In this document: positions 43,496 through 53,344 of the stretch, in pieces
How positions within the stretch are numbered: the first letter of the stretch is position 1
How the letters are laid out: every line of letters starts with the position of its first letter
Source of the DNA: QHXW01 sp963752965
Lineage (GTDB): Bacteria > Acidobacteriota > Terriglobia > Bryobacterales > Bryobacteraceae
Direction: 5' to 3'
DNA length: 64,000 nucleotides
NCBI GenBank assembly: GCA_963752965.1
Contig: CAVWAJ010000007.1
Span: 434,001-498,000 of the forward strand
Position numbers and translations under genes: made by a program
The notes under the pieces: model-generated
Told to the model about the DNA's origin: nothing
The model's input: the letters and a program-made list of their open reading frames with translations, nothing else
The model's database searches: none

Positions 43496-46400
43496 ACCCG
43501 TCCACCCTTTCCACGAGCGGAATAGGCTTGAGCGAGCCCCTATTCTCCGCCAGCCATTGCCGCCAGACTTGGGGAGAGACGCCGTTGCCGTCTCCCGTCA
43601 GTTGCTCCAGCGTCATATGGGCGAACTCAGCCAGATTCGCGCGATTGTCGTCCAAGTAGTCGATCAGAATTTCGTAGCCCACGGCCTCGCCCAGACTGCC
43701 CAGCGCCCGGCCGATGGTTACCTCAGTGAGCGCCCGCTTTTCGAGGTCGAAGTCAGAAACGAATCCCTTTCTTGTCGCCTGGTTATGCAGCGTCGGACGG
43801 CTGTGAAGCTTTTTCAGGATGGGAACTGCCGCCGGGTCGCCGAGCAACTCCGCCCCATAACAGATCGAGTCCACGTAATGAAACGGCCAAGGCAGCTCAT
43901 CAGCAAAATCCTCCGCTTTGGCCTTCACCACATCCGCCACCTTGTCCCAAACGGCGAGCGCACGCGGGTCGCGAGTCATCCCCAGAGAGTAAATCAGCTC
44001 GGCCGGGGGAAAGGGTATTCCCCATCCTTGTCCCTCCAGGCTACCCTCGTCGGGCGAACTACTCATCGCAGCCTTTACGGTTTCGTTGGCGATGGCTCGC
44101 TCAATGGCCGCAATCAGCACTGGCACTCCGGCCTTCGAGCCGAACATTGCCAGAGCCTGGGCCAGTCGTAACTGGCGATCGCCACCCGCCCCGGCCAGTT
44201 CCTTCTCGAGAATCGGAACAGCCAGTGACGGGTCCGACGTGCAGATTTCTACGATTGGGATCTTCTCCCGATAGTGCTCGGTGCCCTCCTTCGCCATGGG
44301 AACATCCCCCCAGCTGGAAAAGTGGCGTCCATCCAACTGCTTTGCCAACGCTCTTATCGCATCTTCGGCGTAGCACTCTTCCTTGATCTTGCGCGCGAGC
44401 ATCTCGGGCAGCAGTGTGCCGACCTCAGTCAACCTTTTCTGCACCTTGGGTAGGTCGACCTTGCGCGGGCTGACTCCGCTACGGACCGCATAGGCTGCGG
44501 CCACACCCACAGCGCCGCCCAGGTTCTCCAGCTCCGGCTGATTGCGCATGTTGTACATGGCGTCATGAGCCAGCGAAGTGGCCTTTCCGGCCACCAAGAT
44601 GTTCTCCAGCCCCTGCGGCAGCAGCGCCCCGTACGGCATTTCCGTTGGCAGGATGGGCACAAGGAGTCCCATCCGAATCCAATCCGAGGCTACTCTTCTA
44701 TGGCAGTCCATTTGACCAGCGCCGACATTAACTACATCGCGAAATGCGCGATGGCGCAAAAGATCGGTCAAGGTCACGACCACATCGCCCATGACGTGGC
44801 GTGATTCGCGGGTGGCGATGTAGTTGCCATGATCAAAGCACCTGGGACCATAGCGCCGGCCCACCAGGATCGCCCGGGTGTAATCTTCGATATTGGTCAC
44901 ATCCACCGTGTGCCCGAAATGCCACCTGCTTGTGGTCGGCTCCGTATACTGTGCCAGGTTGAACCACATGGGATAGTGATCGCGAGCGGCGCCGTAGGTG
45001 AATCTCGCTCCCGCAAAAGCGGCCACGTCGCCGTCGCCGGTTGTGTCTGCGGTGACCTTGGCTAACACAGCTACCGGTCCATAAGGAGTAGCCGCTACGA
45101 CCCCGCGCACCTGATTGTCCTGGAGCACGGCAGCCATGGCGGTGGCGTTGAAGAAGACCTCCACACCGGATTTCTGGGAATCCTTGAGCAGAGCGTACAT
45201 TCTTGCCTCGATGTTCCACTCTCCATTTAGCTTATTTGCTGAGGTGGGCCAATTGATGCTCTTGTGGACCTCATCAACCAAAGTGGCGTTGCGAATAGCG
45301 AAGCCAGCCCAATAACGGCCATACCAGTATCCGCACACGCCGCCGAGGGTTCCCGTGCCACCCAGTCCGGAATTGAGTTCCAGCAGGACCGTCTTTGCGC
45401 CCTCGCGGCTTGCGGAGTTTGCGCACGTGGCCCCGCTAGTTCCCCCGCCGGCCACCAGAACGTCCGCCTGGCGGATAACCGGCACCTCCACTGATGGCAC
45501 GGTCAGTCTCTCATAGACGCGGCCGCGCTGAGGGCTGTCCTGAACCTTGATTTGTAGGTCATGCGGCAAGTGGTAGGGAACCAAATAGTCAGTTGCGGGG
45601 GCGGGGATTTCGCCATCGCCAAGCCCGGGAAGCAAAGCCTGTGCGAAGGCGGCCCCGGTCAAGGCAGCGTTGACCGGATCACGTAGGATGTCGCGCTGCC
45701 GCCCCTGAAGCCGGGCAGCCTCGTCGAGACACCACAAACCCTTTACTGGGCCTGCGAAGCTGGCCAGCGGCATCTGGACCTTGTCTTGATTCTTGTCGCT
45801 AAACACCAAATCAAGACTTTTGAATTCCGCCGCCCAGCTCGGGAGCGCACCCATCAGCCGGGTCGTCTGCGGACCGTCCAATTCATACGCGCATATGGCT
45901 AGTTTGGCCTCCTTGAACGCCGGGACGTTATGAATCAGGTACGCGGCCAAGCGCATGGTGCGGTGGCGCGCCTCGATTTCGCGCTGCATCATGCCTTCCA
46001 GGTCCATCTTTCCTAGCCTGAGTTCCATCGGGCACTCGATCAAGACGTGACCCTTAAACTGATACCCGCGATGCAGGGTCAGGGTGTTGCCGGCTATGCC
46101 CAGCTCGCCAGGTACCGGCAGCGCTGTCTGCTGGAGCGGAGCCACTCCTTCCATTTCCATCATCCTCACGAAATGGAAGTCCTCGACCATCTCCGGTTCA
46201 AACTCCGCACCAGCGATCCGCGCTACCACGGCCGTACTCGTCGCGTCTAACACGACCCGCCCTTGCAGGACCTGACGGCCGGACTTATTACCGATGACGA
46301 CACCGCGAATGGCACCGCCCGTCACAATGGCTTCCGTGGGAAGGCTGGCGTACACCAATCCGACCCCCACCTCCAACAGCACGTCCTCCAGGGAGAGCTT

Positions 46401-46862
46401 AAAGGCATCCATCCCCAGCGGCAGCTCGCCCGCCTCCGAAGTGGCGTCCATCCTCTTCAAGCAGGCGGCGATCGGCTCCGGCACCTGCCCGCCCGCGGCG
46501 AGCCTGCCCAAGTCCACCCAGGGCTTAAGCGTGGCCGAGACTTCCCGCCCCAGGTAGTTTCGGTGTTCAGCCACAACTACCCTGCGGCCGGCCTGGGCGA
46601 ATTGCAGCGCAGCGGCGACCCCTGCCACCGAACCTCCAATGATGATCACGTCCGCTTTGTGCAGAATCGGCAACCGCGACGGATGGAGCCAAACGCTCGA
46701 ACGCCTCTTTCCGGCTCTGGCAGGTGCTTCGCTTGCAGCGGCCGCCGCAGGCAAAACACCGGGATGACCGGCCCTGACAATGCTGGCCACCGTTCCACTA
46801 CTCATGCCCAGCAGAAAACGGCGGCGGGCGACTCCAGCGCGGTTATTTTTATCGTCTCGCAT
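43494..46862 (-). CDS. Exported double FAD-dependent oxidoreductase with HEAT-like C-terminus
   Basis: The 1,122-residue protein begins with a Tat-like signal (ARRRFLLGMSSGTVASIVRA). Two FAD-binding Rossmann modules follow: ADVIIIGGSVAGVAAALQFA at about 70, and ADVLVAGGGTSGATCANSAS at about 463. The second continues with an FAD_oxidored pattern (ELNSGLGGTGTLGGVCGYWYG and VTADTTGDGDVAAFAGA). After about residue 850 come helical HEAT-like repeats (DPSLAVPILEKELAGAGGDR, ALAMFGSKAGVPVLIAAIER). Single-domain relatives are secreted flavoproteins of unknown substrate; the tandem form is unusual. It is convergent with the glycosidase-like gene. Confidence 0.8.
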   Translation of the reverse strand: MRDDKNNRAGVARRRFLLGMSSGTVASIVRAGHPGVLPAAAAASEAPARAGKRRSSVWLHPSRLPILHKADVIIIGGSVAGVAAALQFAQAGRRVVVAEHRNYLGREVSATLKPWVDLGRLAAGGQVPEPIAACLKRMDATSEAGELPLGMDAFKLSLEDVLLEVGVGLVYASLPTEAIVTGGAIRGVVIGNKSGRQVLQGRVVLDATSTAVVARIAGAEFEPEMVEDFHFVRMMEMEGVAPLQQTALPVPGELGIAGNTLTLHRGYQFKGHVLIECPMELRLGKMDLEGMMQREIEARHRTMRLAAYLIHNVPAFKEAKLAICAYELDGPQTTRLMGALPSWAAEFKSLDLVFSDKNQDKVQMPLASFAGPVKGLWCLDEAARLQGRQRDILRDPVNAALTGAAFAQALLPGLGDGEIPAPATDYLVPYHLPHDLQIKVQDSPQRGRVYERLTVPSVEVPVIRQADVLVAGGGTSGATCANSASREGAKTVLLELNSGLGGTGTLGGVCGYWYGRYWAGFAIRNATLVDEVHKSINWPTSANKLNGEWNIEARMYALLKDSQKSGVEVFFNATAMAAVLQDNQVRGVVAATPYGPVAVLAKVTADTTGDGDVAAFAGARFTYGAARDHYPMWFNLAQYTEPTTSRWHFGHTVDVTNIEDYTRAILVGRRYGPRCFDHGNYIATRESRHVMGDVVVTLTDLLRHRAFRDVVNVGAGQMDCHRRVASDWIRMGLLVPILPTEMPYGALLPQGLENILVAGKATSLAHDAMYNMRNQPELENLGGAVGVAAAYAVRSGVSPRKVDLPKVQKRLTEVGTLLPEMLARKIKEECYAEDAIRALAKQLDGRHFSSWGDVPMAKEGTEHYREKIPIVEICTSDPSLAVPILEKELAGAGGDRQLRLAQALAMFGSKAGVPVLIAAIERAIANETVKAAMSSSPDEGSLEGQGWGIPFPPAELIYSLGMTRDPRALAVWDKVADVVKAKAEDFADELPWPFHYVDSICYGAELLGDPAAVPILKKLHSRPTLHNQATRKGFVSDFDLEKRALTEVTIGRALGSLGEAVGYEILIDYLDDNRANLAEFAHMTLEQLTGDGNGVSPQVWRQWLAENRGSLKPIPLVERVDG

Positions 46863-47155
46863 GACAGGGTGGCCCCAGACAAGACAGCAGACCTAGTAAC
46901 AGCCGGTGGCGTGCCATTGACTGATTGCGTGCGCTACCGTCGCCGAGCAAGTTGAACACCATAGACTAAGCGCTGTAGATACCGCCATTTAGTGGCGCGC
47001 CAAGGAGGCCGTGGCCTTGGGCACGTGGCTGGAGGCTGCGTGAAATGACGCTCTTGTACGGGACCGTTTAGCTTAGGAACCGCGGGTTGCGGTGAAGTAC
47101 CAGCGATAGCAGGCCCAGTTCACGGGGTGCCCTCGCGTCTAAGTTCTCGACACGG

Positions 47156-48370
47156 TTGCCCGGAAAGAGTCAAACGGGCTACGCGCGCCTTAACACAGAC
47201 CAGGAAGCGAACGGCCAACATATTCGCCACTCACCGGCACAGGCCGGCAAACCGCAAGAATCGCAACGCCCAACTGTGGCCGCCCTGGCCGCTTGGCGCT
47301 ACCACCGGAACGCCAAAGGAACGAATGAACCCCTCCGATTCCGGCGGCAGCGCGACTTCCTGGGACTGGTTCTCCACGATCCCATTCACAATCAGCTTCG
47401 TATGCATGCGGTCAGCGCCAGCAGGCCGTACAAGGAAAAGGAACTCGTTGTTCCTACGGACAGCGAACATGTCGGCGCGTGGGTCTGGCGCGAGCAAAAG
47501 CCACCGGTATTATCACGGCTCGAAATCGAGGCTCGAGACAGCGACGCGCTCCACGGAGCGCTGGAAGAGGGCATTCAGGCTTTGACCCTCCTCCCTCTTT
47601 CGAACGGCGATCACCGGCTCGGGATACTTAGGTTCGAATTCACCACGCCTTTCCAACCGGACGGCGAAGCGCTGGGATTTCTACAGCGCATCGCTTAGGA
47701 AGTCGCAGTCTCCGTGGATGGATATCTCACCAGGCAGGCACTCGTGCGGGAACGTGACGGATGCGGGTGTTGTTCGAGATCACCAACGCCCTGGTTTCGA
47801 AGCTGCCGATGGATGAGCTTTTCTCAGCCATCGCGGAGCAGCTCAACCGAGTGGTCGCGCACGATTTCGCGGTGTTGACACTGCTGGACAAAGCGACGGG
47901 AGAAATTCACTTGAAGGGGCGCATTCCCGAGCGATTTCGAAATCGAGCCCGAAGAGACCTCGGGCCGGCCGGAAGGGCTCCCGTCGGGCGAGGCGTTGGC
48001 CACAGGGAAGCCCGTCGTCTCTGCCGGACTCGACTTCGAACGGTTTCCGTCTCCGCTCTACCGCAAGTACGCCGATCTGGGTTTTCGTTCGAGTTGTCCG
48101 CTCCCGCTCTCGGGCAGAAATGGCGCCCTCGGAGTGCTGGATTTGGTGCGCAAGAGCGGCGAGCCGTTCACAAACGATGAGGTGGATTTGCTGGTTCAGG
48201 TAGCGTACCAGATTGCCATCGCTACCGAAAACGCGCTCGCCTACCACGAGCTTTCGCAGATCAAGGACAAGCTGGCCATCGAAAAGCTGTACCTCGAAGA
48301 CGAGATCCGCTTCGATCAGAACGTGGGAAGCATGATCGGGGAGAGCCCGGCATTTCAGGCCGTGTCCTGA
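47156..48370 (+). pseudogene. FhlA-like tandem-GAF sigma-54 activator, heavily degraded
   Basis: The homologous part begins at about 47330. A first GAF-like domain (FLGLVLHDPIHNQLRMHAVS ... LTLLPLSNGDHRLGILRFEF) ends in an in-frame TAG at 47696. The same frame reads on as EVAVSVDGYLTRQALVRERD. After a one-base shift near 47757 it continues RVLFEITNALVSKLPMDELF, a second GAF domain, and shifts again near 47930 into TGKPVVSAGLDFERF and VGSMIGESPAFQAV. The match stops at 48364, exactly where the AAA+ sigma-54-interacting domain should begin. No output domain remains. Confidence 0.75.
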
Positions 48371-48525
48371 TCCTTCGCGATATCGAGCAGCTCAGTCAGC
48401 AAGAAACAGCCCGGTGCCTCCAAGCGAGCGTTCCGATAGTGAAGTCACGGCTTTTTCGGGCGCGACTGAAGCTCTCAGCCGCACTACGACGATCAGGAAT
48501 CCGTGGATTGGCGAGTGCCGCGTAG
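48364..48525 (+). pseudogene. Fragment of an ECF sigma-70 factor (region 4)
   Basis: In one frame, 48364-48525 reads VLILRDIEQLSQQETARCLQ and then ASVPIVKSRLFRARLKLSAA, ending in a TAG. This is the helix-turn-helix -35-recognition region of an ECF sigma factor, without region 2. It joins the truncated GAF gene with no spacer, and no start codon or ribosome-binding site precedes it. Confidence 0.7.
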
Positions 48526-48583
48526 AAACCAAACCCTGGTGACCTCGGCAGTTGATCGGCAACTGGAATCTGTCAGAATGAGG

Positions 48584-49870
48584 TCACGCCCGCGTGGGCT
48601 GGTCAGAATGCTTGTACGGCACATGCACAGGAGTCAGTCCGGGAGCGAGCGCGAACAAAGCGCACATTCCGGCCAAGGGCAGCAGCGCGGCGATGGTGAA
48701 CGCGGGTCCGTAAGAATAATGATCCACCAGATAGCCGGTCAGCAGTGGGAATAAGATGCCGCCCAACCCGCCGCTTACGCCCGTGAGGCCGGTGACGCGC
48801 CCTACAGCAGAGGCTGGAAACATATCGCTGATCGAAGCAAACACGTTGGCGGAATAAAAGGTGTGCCCAAACAACACCACGCCGATAATGGCGATGGCCC
48901 AGGCAGCGTTCGAAGCCGCCACGACTGCCAGGCTGCCAAGGCAGAAAATCGCGCCGATGAACATGGTAATCTGCCGTGTGCTGTTCGGCGTGAAACCCTT
49001 CGAAAGCAACCCGCCCGCCACCCAGCCGCCTCCGATACTGCCGGCATCGCCCAGCAAATACGGCAGCCAACTGAAAGCGCCGATCGCCACCAGGCTCATG
49101 CCGCGAACGTTGTAGAGGTAATCGGGCATCCAGTACCAGTAGAATTGCACCACCGGTCCCGCCAGGAAACGGCACAGCATCAGTGCCCAGGTCTGGCGGT
49201 ATCGCAGCAAGGCAAGGCTGCTCACGACGGCCGGCGCCGAACTGCCTGGTACAGCGCGTTCCTCGCTCACTTGGAGGCGGTAGATCCGGCGCCAGCAGAT
49301 CACCCAAACCACGCCAAAGACGGACGGCACCACAAACGCCATCTGCCATCCGAACCACTGATTGAGGGCCACAATCACGGGCGGCGCGAGGATGGACCCG
49401 ATCATGGCGCCGCCGTTGAACACGCCGACTGCGAGGGTTCTCTCGCTCTCCGGAAACCAGCGTGTCACCACCTTCATCCCGCCGGACAAATTGGCGCACT
49501 CGCCCGTGCCCATCCAGAAGCGCAGGATTCCGAAACTCCAGACGGAGCGGCCGAAAGCATGCAATCCCGTGGCGATCGACCACCACAACACGGCGAACGA
49601 GAAGCCGAAACGTTCCCCCAGACGGTCCATCAGAATTCCCATCGGAAATTCCGCGATCATCATGCCGAACTGGAAGCATGCCACGATACGGCCGTATTCC
49701 GTGCTGCTAAAGTGAAAGCTCTCCTTCAGCTTCGGCGCCAGAATGGAAAGCGTTTGCCGGTCTATAAAATTGATGACGGTGATGGAGAACAGCAGCGCGA
49801 GGATCGTCCACCGCAAGCGATTCGGCGCCGCAACATGCGGAGCCGCTGGGGACGAGCCGGAGGCAACCAT
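48584..49870 (-). CDS. MFS transporter, hexuronate/sugar-acid type (ExuT-like)
   Basis: I start it at the ATG at 49870, giving 428 residues; an upstream extension lacks a signal or site. Twelve membrane helices are expected. The first is RLRWTILALLFSITVINFID, and the A-loop has GILMDRLGERFGF (the MFS GxxxDRxGxR signature). The RFWMGTGECANLSGGMKVVTRWFPESER segment is typical of the anion:cation symporter subfamily that takes up hexuronates. The exact sugar acid is inferred. It lies back to back with the sugar isomerase-like gene, which fits carbohydrate uptake and catabolism. Confidence 0.85.
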   Translation of the reverse strand: MVASGSSPAAPHVAAPNRLRWTILALLFSITVINFIDRQTLSILAPKLKESFHFSSTEYGRIVACFQFGMMIAEFPMGILMDRLGERFGFSFAVLWWSIATGLHAFGRSVWSFGILRFWMGTGECANLSGGMKVVTRWFPESERTLAVGVFNGGAMIGSILAPPVIVALNQWFGWQMAFVVPSVFGVVWVICWRRIYRLQVSEERAVPGSSAPAVVSSLALLRYRQTWALMLCRFLAGPVVQFYWYWMPDYLYNVRGMSLVAIGAFSWLPYLLGDAGSIGGGWVAGGLLSKGFTPNSTRQITMFIGAIFCLGSLAVVAASNAAWAIAIIGVVLFGHTFYSANVFASISDMFPASAVGRVTGLTGVSGGLGGILFPLLTGYLVDHYSYGPAFTIAALLPLAGMCALFALAPGLTPVHVPYKHSDQPTRA

Positions 49871-49929
49871 TTGAATATATTCGATGATACGCTTGGACTC
49901 GATCAACCCAAAGCGTGGAAAATATTGAG

Positions 49930-50772
49930 ATGCCGTCGCGGCGAACTTTATTGATGGGGTTGGGCTCATCCTATTTGATGGCGGGCTCAACATCGCGAAT
50001 CTCGCTCGGCTGCCAGACGAATGCGTGGCCCATCGACCCGGCTCGCTTCGATTCGCTCCTCACCGTGCTGGGAAGAATTCGCGAGTTCGGCTTCGCTGGT
50101 TTCGAGACCGGTTTCCGCAACCTGCAATCGCAAGCGGAAGATCTCGAATCCGCGCGCCGGAAGATCGAATCGTCGGGCCTCCAATTCTTCGGTGTCCACA
50201 TTTTCCTTTTGCAGTATGATGAGCGGACGCATATCGCACCCGCGGAGTTGTTTGAAAGCGTCGCGAAAACCGGCGCGGCACTGGGGGCGCAACGTCTGAT
50301 ATTGAGTGGGGCGCAGGCGTCCACTGATGAGGAATTGGCACGTAAAGTGGAGGGCCTGCACAACGCGGGGATCTTGGCGAAGAGGCTTGGTTTGAAGCTG
50401 GCGTACCATAATCACGATAAGGAATTCAAGAATGGGGCCTGGGAGATCCAGCGGCTGCTGCGCTTCACCGATCCGAACCTAGTCGGCTTCCTGCTCGACG
50501 CAGGCCACGCCTTCCAAGGCGGCGCTGATGTGCCGGCGTTCCTCGAAGAGAACCATCAGCGCATCATCGGTCTGCACGTCCGTGATTTTCGCGATGGCAA
50601 GCAAGTACCGCTTGGCGCCGGCGACTTTCCTTTGGCGCAGGTAGCCGCGGTGCTTAAGAAGGCCAACTGGCAGGGCTGGGTGCTGGCGGAAGAGGAGCGC
50701 GAGGACGGATCAAAACCGGGCGAGCGTGCGGTGGGGCCGGCCATGGCAGCGTTGCGCAAAGAGTTTGCATGA
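49930..50772 (+). CDS. Sugar phosphate isomerase/epimerase-like (xylose-isomerase-type TIM barrel), exported
   Basis: The protein has about 280 residues from the ATG at 49930; a GTG five codons earlier is also possible. It begins with a Tat-like signal (PSRRTLLMGLGSSYLMAG). The barrel has ISLGCQTNAWPID, FAGFETGFRN, GVHIFLLQYD and the metal-binding region LKLAYHNHDKEF with LLDAGHAFQG and IIGLHVRDFRDGK. Expected Glu, Asp and His ligands fall in these strands. Its stop overlaps the start of a paralogue by ATGA. The substrate is unknown. Confidence 0.82.
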   Translation: MPSRRTLLMGLGSSYLMAGSTSRISLGCQTNAWPIDPARFDSLLTVLGRIREFGFAGFETGFRNLQSQAEDLESARRKIESSGLQFFGVHIFLLQYDERTHIAPAELFESVAKTGAALGAQRLILSGAQASTDEELARKVEGLHNAGILAKRLGLKLAYHNHDKEFKNGAWEIQRLLRFTDPNLVGFLLDAGHAFQGGADVPAFLEENHQRIIGLHVRDFRDGKQVPLGAGDFPLAQVAAVLKKANWQGWVLAEEEREDGSKPGERAVGPAMAALRKEFA

Positions 50773-51620
50773 TTTCTCGACGACACTTCTTATTCGTGGC
50801 GGCCGCTCAGACGGCATTACCAGCTCTCGTCAAGGAGACACCGAAGGTCGGCTGCCAGGCGAACGGATTCGTACTGAAGCCGGGCGACTTCCCCGCTCTG
50901 CTAGGCGCTCTCGGCAAAATGAAGGAACTCGGCTACACCGGCTTCGAGTCCAACGTCCGGTTCGTACGCGGCCAGTTCGAACGCAGCCAAGAGGCACGCC
51001 GCCAGATTGAGCAAACCGGCGTGCGTTTCATCGGTGCGCACATGTCGATGGCCGAGGCGCAGCCGGATACCTACTCCAAAACGCTGGAAGGAGTGGCAGC
51101 TCTGGGCGCTGAGTGCATCGTCATGAGTGGCGCCGGCCTCTCGGCGGACGGCAAATTCGAACCGGAAGCGCTACGAACCAAGGCGGCCAAGCTGGAGGCT
51201 TTGGCGAAGACGTGCCGGGAGAAGGGCCTGCGACTCTCTTACCACAATCACAACCCGGAGTTCGCCAATCACAATGCGGAGATAGAGGCGCTTGCGGACG
51301 CCACGAGTCCAGACCTAGTGGAATTCTTGATGGACGCGGGACACGGCTATCTGGGCGGCGGTGATCCAGCCGAGTTCCTGCGCCGGCACTCCAAGCGCAT
51401 TCTCGGCTGTCATATCAAGACGTTCCGCCGCGGAACAGGCGAGCCCACGCAGGTTCCTCTCGGCCAGGGCGATTTTGACTTTCAGGGGCTGGCTCTGGCC
51501 ATCAAGGACACCAGTTGGGCCGGTTGGCTGATCGACGAAGAAGGCGGCGGGCCAACTCCGGGCGACACGGCGGCGTTGGGTCCGGACAGGGAACACATCC
51601 GGCGCGTGTTTGGCGTGTAG
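50769..51620 (+). CDS. Sugar phosphate isomerase/epimerase-like, second copy
   Basis: The 283-residue paralogue starts at the ATGA overlap and begins ISRRHFLFVAAAQTALPALV, again a signal sequence. Barrel motifs match the upstream gene: FESNVRFVRG, GAHMSMAEAQ, LRLSYHNHNPEF, LMDAGHGYLGG and ILGCHIKTFRRGTGE. The pair clearly arose by tandem duplication, and translation coupling suggests they are made in equal amounts, perhaps as partners or for two related substrates. Confidence 0.82.
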   Translation: MISRRHFLFVAAAQTALPALVKETPKVGCQANGFVLKPGDFPALLGALGKMKELGYTGFESNVRFVRGQFERSQEARRQIEQTGVRFIGAHMSMAEAQPDTYSKTLEGVAALGAECIVMSGAGLSADGKFEPEALRTKAAKLEALAKTCREKGLRLSYHNHNPEFANHNAEIEALADATSPDLVEFLMDAGHGYLGGGDPAEFLRRHSKRILGCHIKTFRRGTGEPTQVPLGQGDFDFQGLALAIKDTSWAGWLIDEEGGGPTPGDTAALGPDREHIRRVFGV

Positions 51621-51680
51621 CGCCGCCACCGCTCTCTTCCCTGGGGGTATAAAAGAAGAGAGCAAACGAACGGAGAGACC

Positions 51681-52613
51681 TTGAGAATCGCGAAAGATGT
51701 GATTGAGCTAGTCGGCAATACACCGCTGGTCCGTATCCGCCGGCTATCCGCCGGAGCGCCTGGCGACCTGGTTGCGAAGCTGGAATTCTACAATCCGGCA
51801 CACAGCGTGAAGGACCGCATCGGCGTTTCCATGATCGAAGCCGCCGAGCAGGCCGGCCTCATCCATGAAGACACGATCATCGTGGAGCCAACCAGCGGCA
51901 ATACGGGGATTGCGCTGGCGATGGTCTGCGCGGCTCGCGGCTACCGGTGCGTCCTCACCATGCCGGAGACGATGAGCAAGGAACGCCGCCAGTTACTGCG
52001 GGCCTATGGCGCCGATCTCATCCTCACACCCGGTCCGGAAGGTATGGCCGGAGCGATTCGAAGAGCGGAGGAGTTGGCCGCCTCTGATCCCCGCTACTTC
52101 ATGCCCCAACAGTTCAAGAACCCGGCGAACCCAGCCGTGCATCGCCGCACGACCGCCGAAGAGATTTGGCGCGACACCGATGGGCAGGCGGACATCCTCG
52201 TCTCGGGTGTCGGTACAGGAGGAACCATCACGGGTGTGGGCGAGGTCCTCAAGGCGCGCAAGCCATCTTTCCGATGCGTGGCGGTCGAGCCGGACGCCTC
52301 GCCAGTTTTATCGGGTGGTGCGAAAGGCCCGCATCCGATCCAAGGAATCGGCGCGGGATTTATTCCGGACGTTCTCAACCGCGAGATCTACGATGAGGTC
52401 ATTCGCGCGAAGAATGACGATGCCATCGAAACCGCCAGGCGGGCAGCACGCGAAGAAGGGCTGTTGGTTGGGATCTCCTCCGGCGCTGCGCTTTGGGCGG
52501 GCGTGCAGGTGGCGCGCCGGCCGGAGAATGCCGGCAAGCTGATTGTTGCCATCATCCCGTCGTTCGGCGAGCGCTACCTCAGTACGGTGCTCTTCGCGGA
52601 CCTGTCCGTTTAG
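51681..52613 (+). CDS. cysK: Cysteine synthase A
   Basis: The 310-residue PLP enzyme makes cysteine from O-acetylserine and sulfide. It starts at TTG at 51681 with CGGAGAG 3 bases upstream. The catalytic Lys is K44 in HSVKDRIG, the substrate loop is PTSGNTGIALAM (about 70-81), and the PLP phosphate loop is GTGGTITG (about 178). The GISSGAALWAG and PSFGERYLSTVLF segments are typical. The adjacent cysE completes the two-step pathway. Confidence 0.94.
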   Translation: MRIAKDVIELVGNTPLVRIRRLSAGAPGDLVAKLEFYNPAHSVKDRIGVSMIEAAEQAGLIHEDTIIVEPTSGNTGIALAMVCAARGYRCVLTMPETMSKERRQLLRAYGADLILTPGPEGMAGAIRRAEELAASDPRYFMPQQFKNPANPAVHRRTTAEEIWRDTDGQADILVSGVGTGGTITGVGEVLKARKPSFRCVAVEPDASPVLSGGAKGPHPIQGIGAGFIPDVLNREIYDEVIRAKNDDAIETARRAAREEGLLVGISSGAALWAGVQVARRPENAGKLIVAIIPSFGERYLSTVLFADLSV

Positions 52614-52629
52614 CCGGGATCGCGCGGAT

Positions 52630-53337
52630 ATGCACCCCGCACGAACGATTGTCCGCGACGTCCGATCTGTCCTCAAACGCGACCCCGCCGCGCGAAACGC
52701 GCTGGAGGTCTTGCTCTGCTACTCGGGCCTGCACGCGATCTGGACCTACCGCCTCACGCACTGGCTGTGGCGCCGCAAGCTCCGTCTGGTGGCGCGAGTA
52801 CTGGCGCAGACGACCCGCATGCTGACAGGAATTGAAATCCATCCGGGAGCGAAGATCGGCCCCGGTTTTTTCATTGACCACGGTATGGGAGTGGTGATCG
52901 GCGAGACGGCGGAAATCGGCGCCGACGTGACCATCTATCATGGAGTCACGCTAGGCGGAACCAGCTTGAGTCGCGAAAAACGCCACCCAACGCTGGGGGA
53001 CCGCGTTGTCGTCGGCGCCGGAGCCAAACTCCTGGGAGCGATCGAAATCGGCGATGATTGCCGCATCGGAGCGAATTCCGTCGTGGTCAAATCGGTGCCC
53101 CCGAATTCGGTGGTCGTCGGTGTTCCGGGTCGCACTATCATTCGCGCCAAGGCGCACTCTCCCCGGGATGACCCCGACTTTCAGCACACGTTGCTGCCAG
53201 ATACGATCGGTGCCACGCTCACGACTCTCATGGCGCGTATGGATCGGCTGGAAAAGTTTGCCGGGGATGGGGAGCCGCCGCACACTCCGATACCGGATGA
53301 AGAAGGGGCGTGGCACGGCGAGGATTTTTCAATCTGA
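52630..53337 (+). CDS. cysE: Serine O-acetyltransferase
   Basis: The 235-residue enzyme makes O-acetylserine from serine and acetyl-CoA. A helical N-terminus (DPAARNALEVLLCYSGLHAI, YRLTHWLWRR) precedes a left-handed beta-helix of hexapeptide repeats: GIEIHPGAKIGPGFFIDHGM, VIGETAEIGADVTIYHGVTL, GGTSL and IGDDCRIGANSVVVKSVPPN. His residues in FFIDHGMG and YHGVTLG are at the expected catalytic positions. It starts 16 bases after cysK. The C-terminal tail that binds CysK usually ends in Ile; here it ends FSI, which fits. Confidence 0.94.
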   Translation: MHPARTIVRDVRSVLKRDPAARNALEVLLCYSGLHAIWTYRLTHWLWRRKLRLVARVLAQTTRMLTGIEIHPGAKIGPGFFIDHGMGVVIGETAEIGADVTIYHGVTLGGTSLSREKRHPTLGDRVVVGAGAKLLGAIEIGDDCRIGANSVVVKSVPPNSVVVGVPGRTIIRAKAHSPRDDPDFQHTLLPDTIGATLTTLMARMDRLEKFAGDGEPPHTPIPDEEGAWHGEDFSI

Positions 53338-53344
53338 GGTTCTT

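Noticed and set aside
47700..48370. Separate small GAF-domain genes
   Set aside because: The pieces line up as one degraded protein in different frames, so they are not independent genes.
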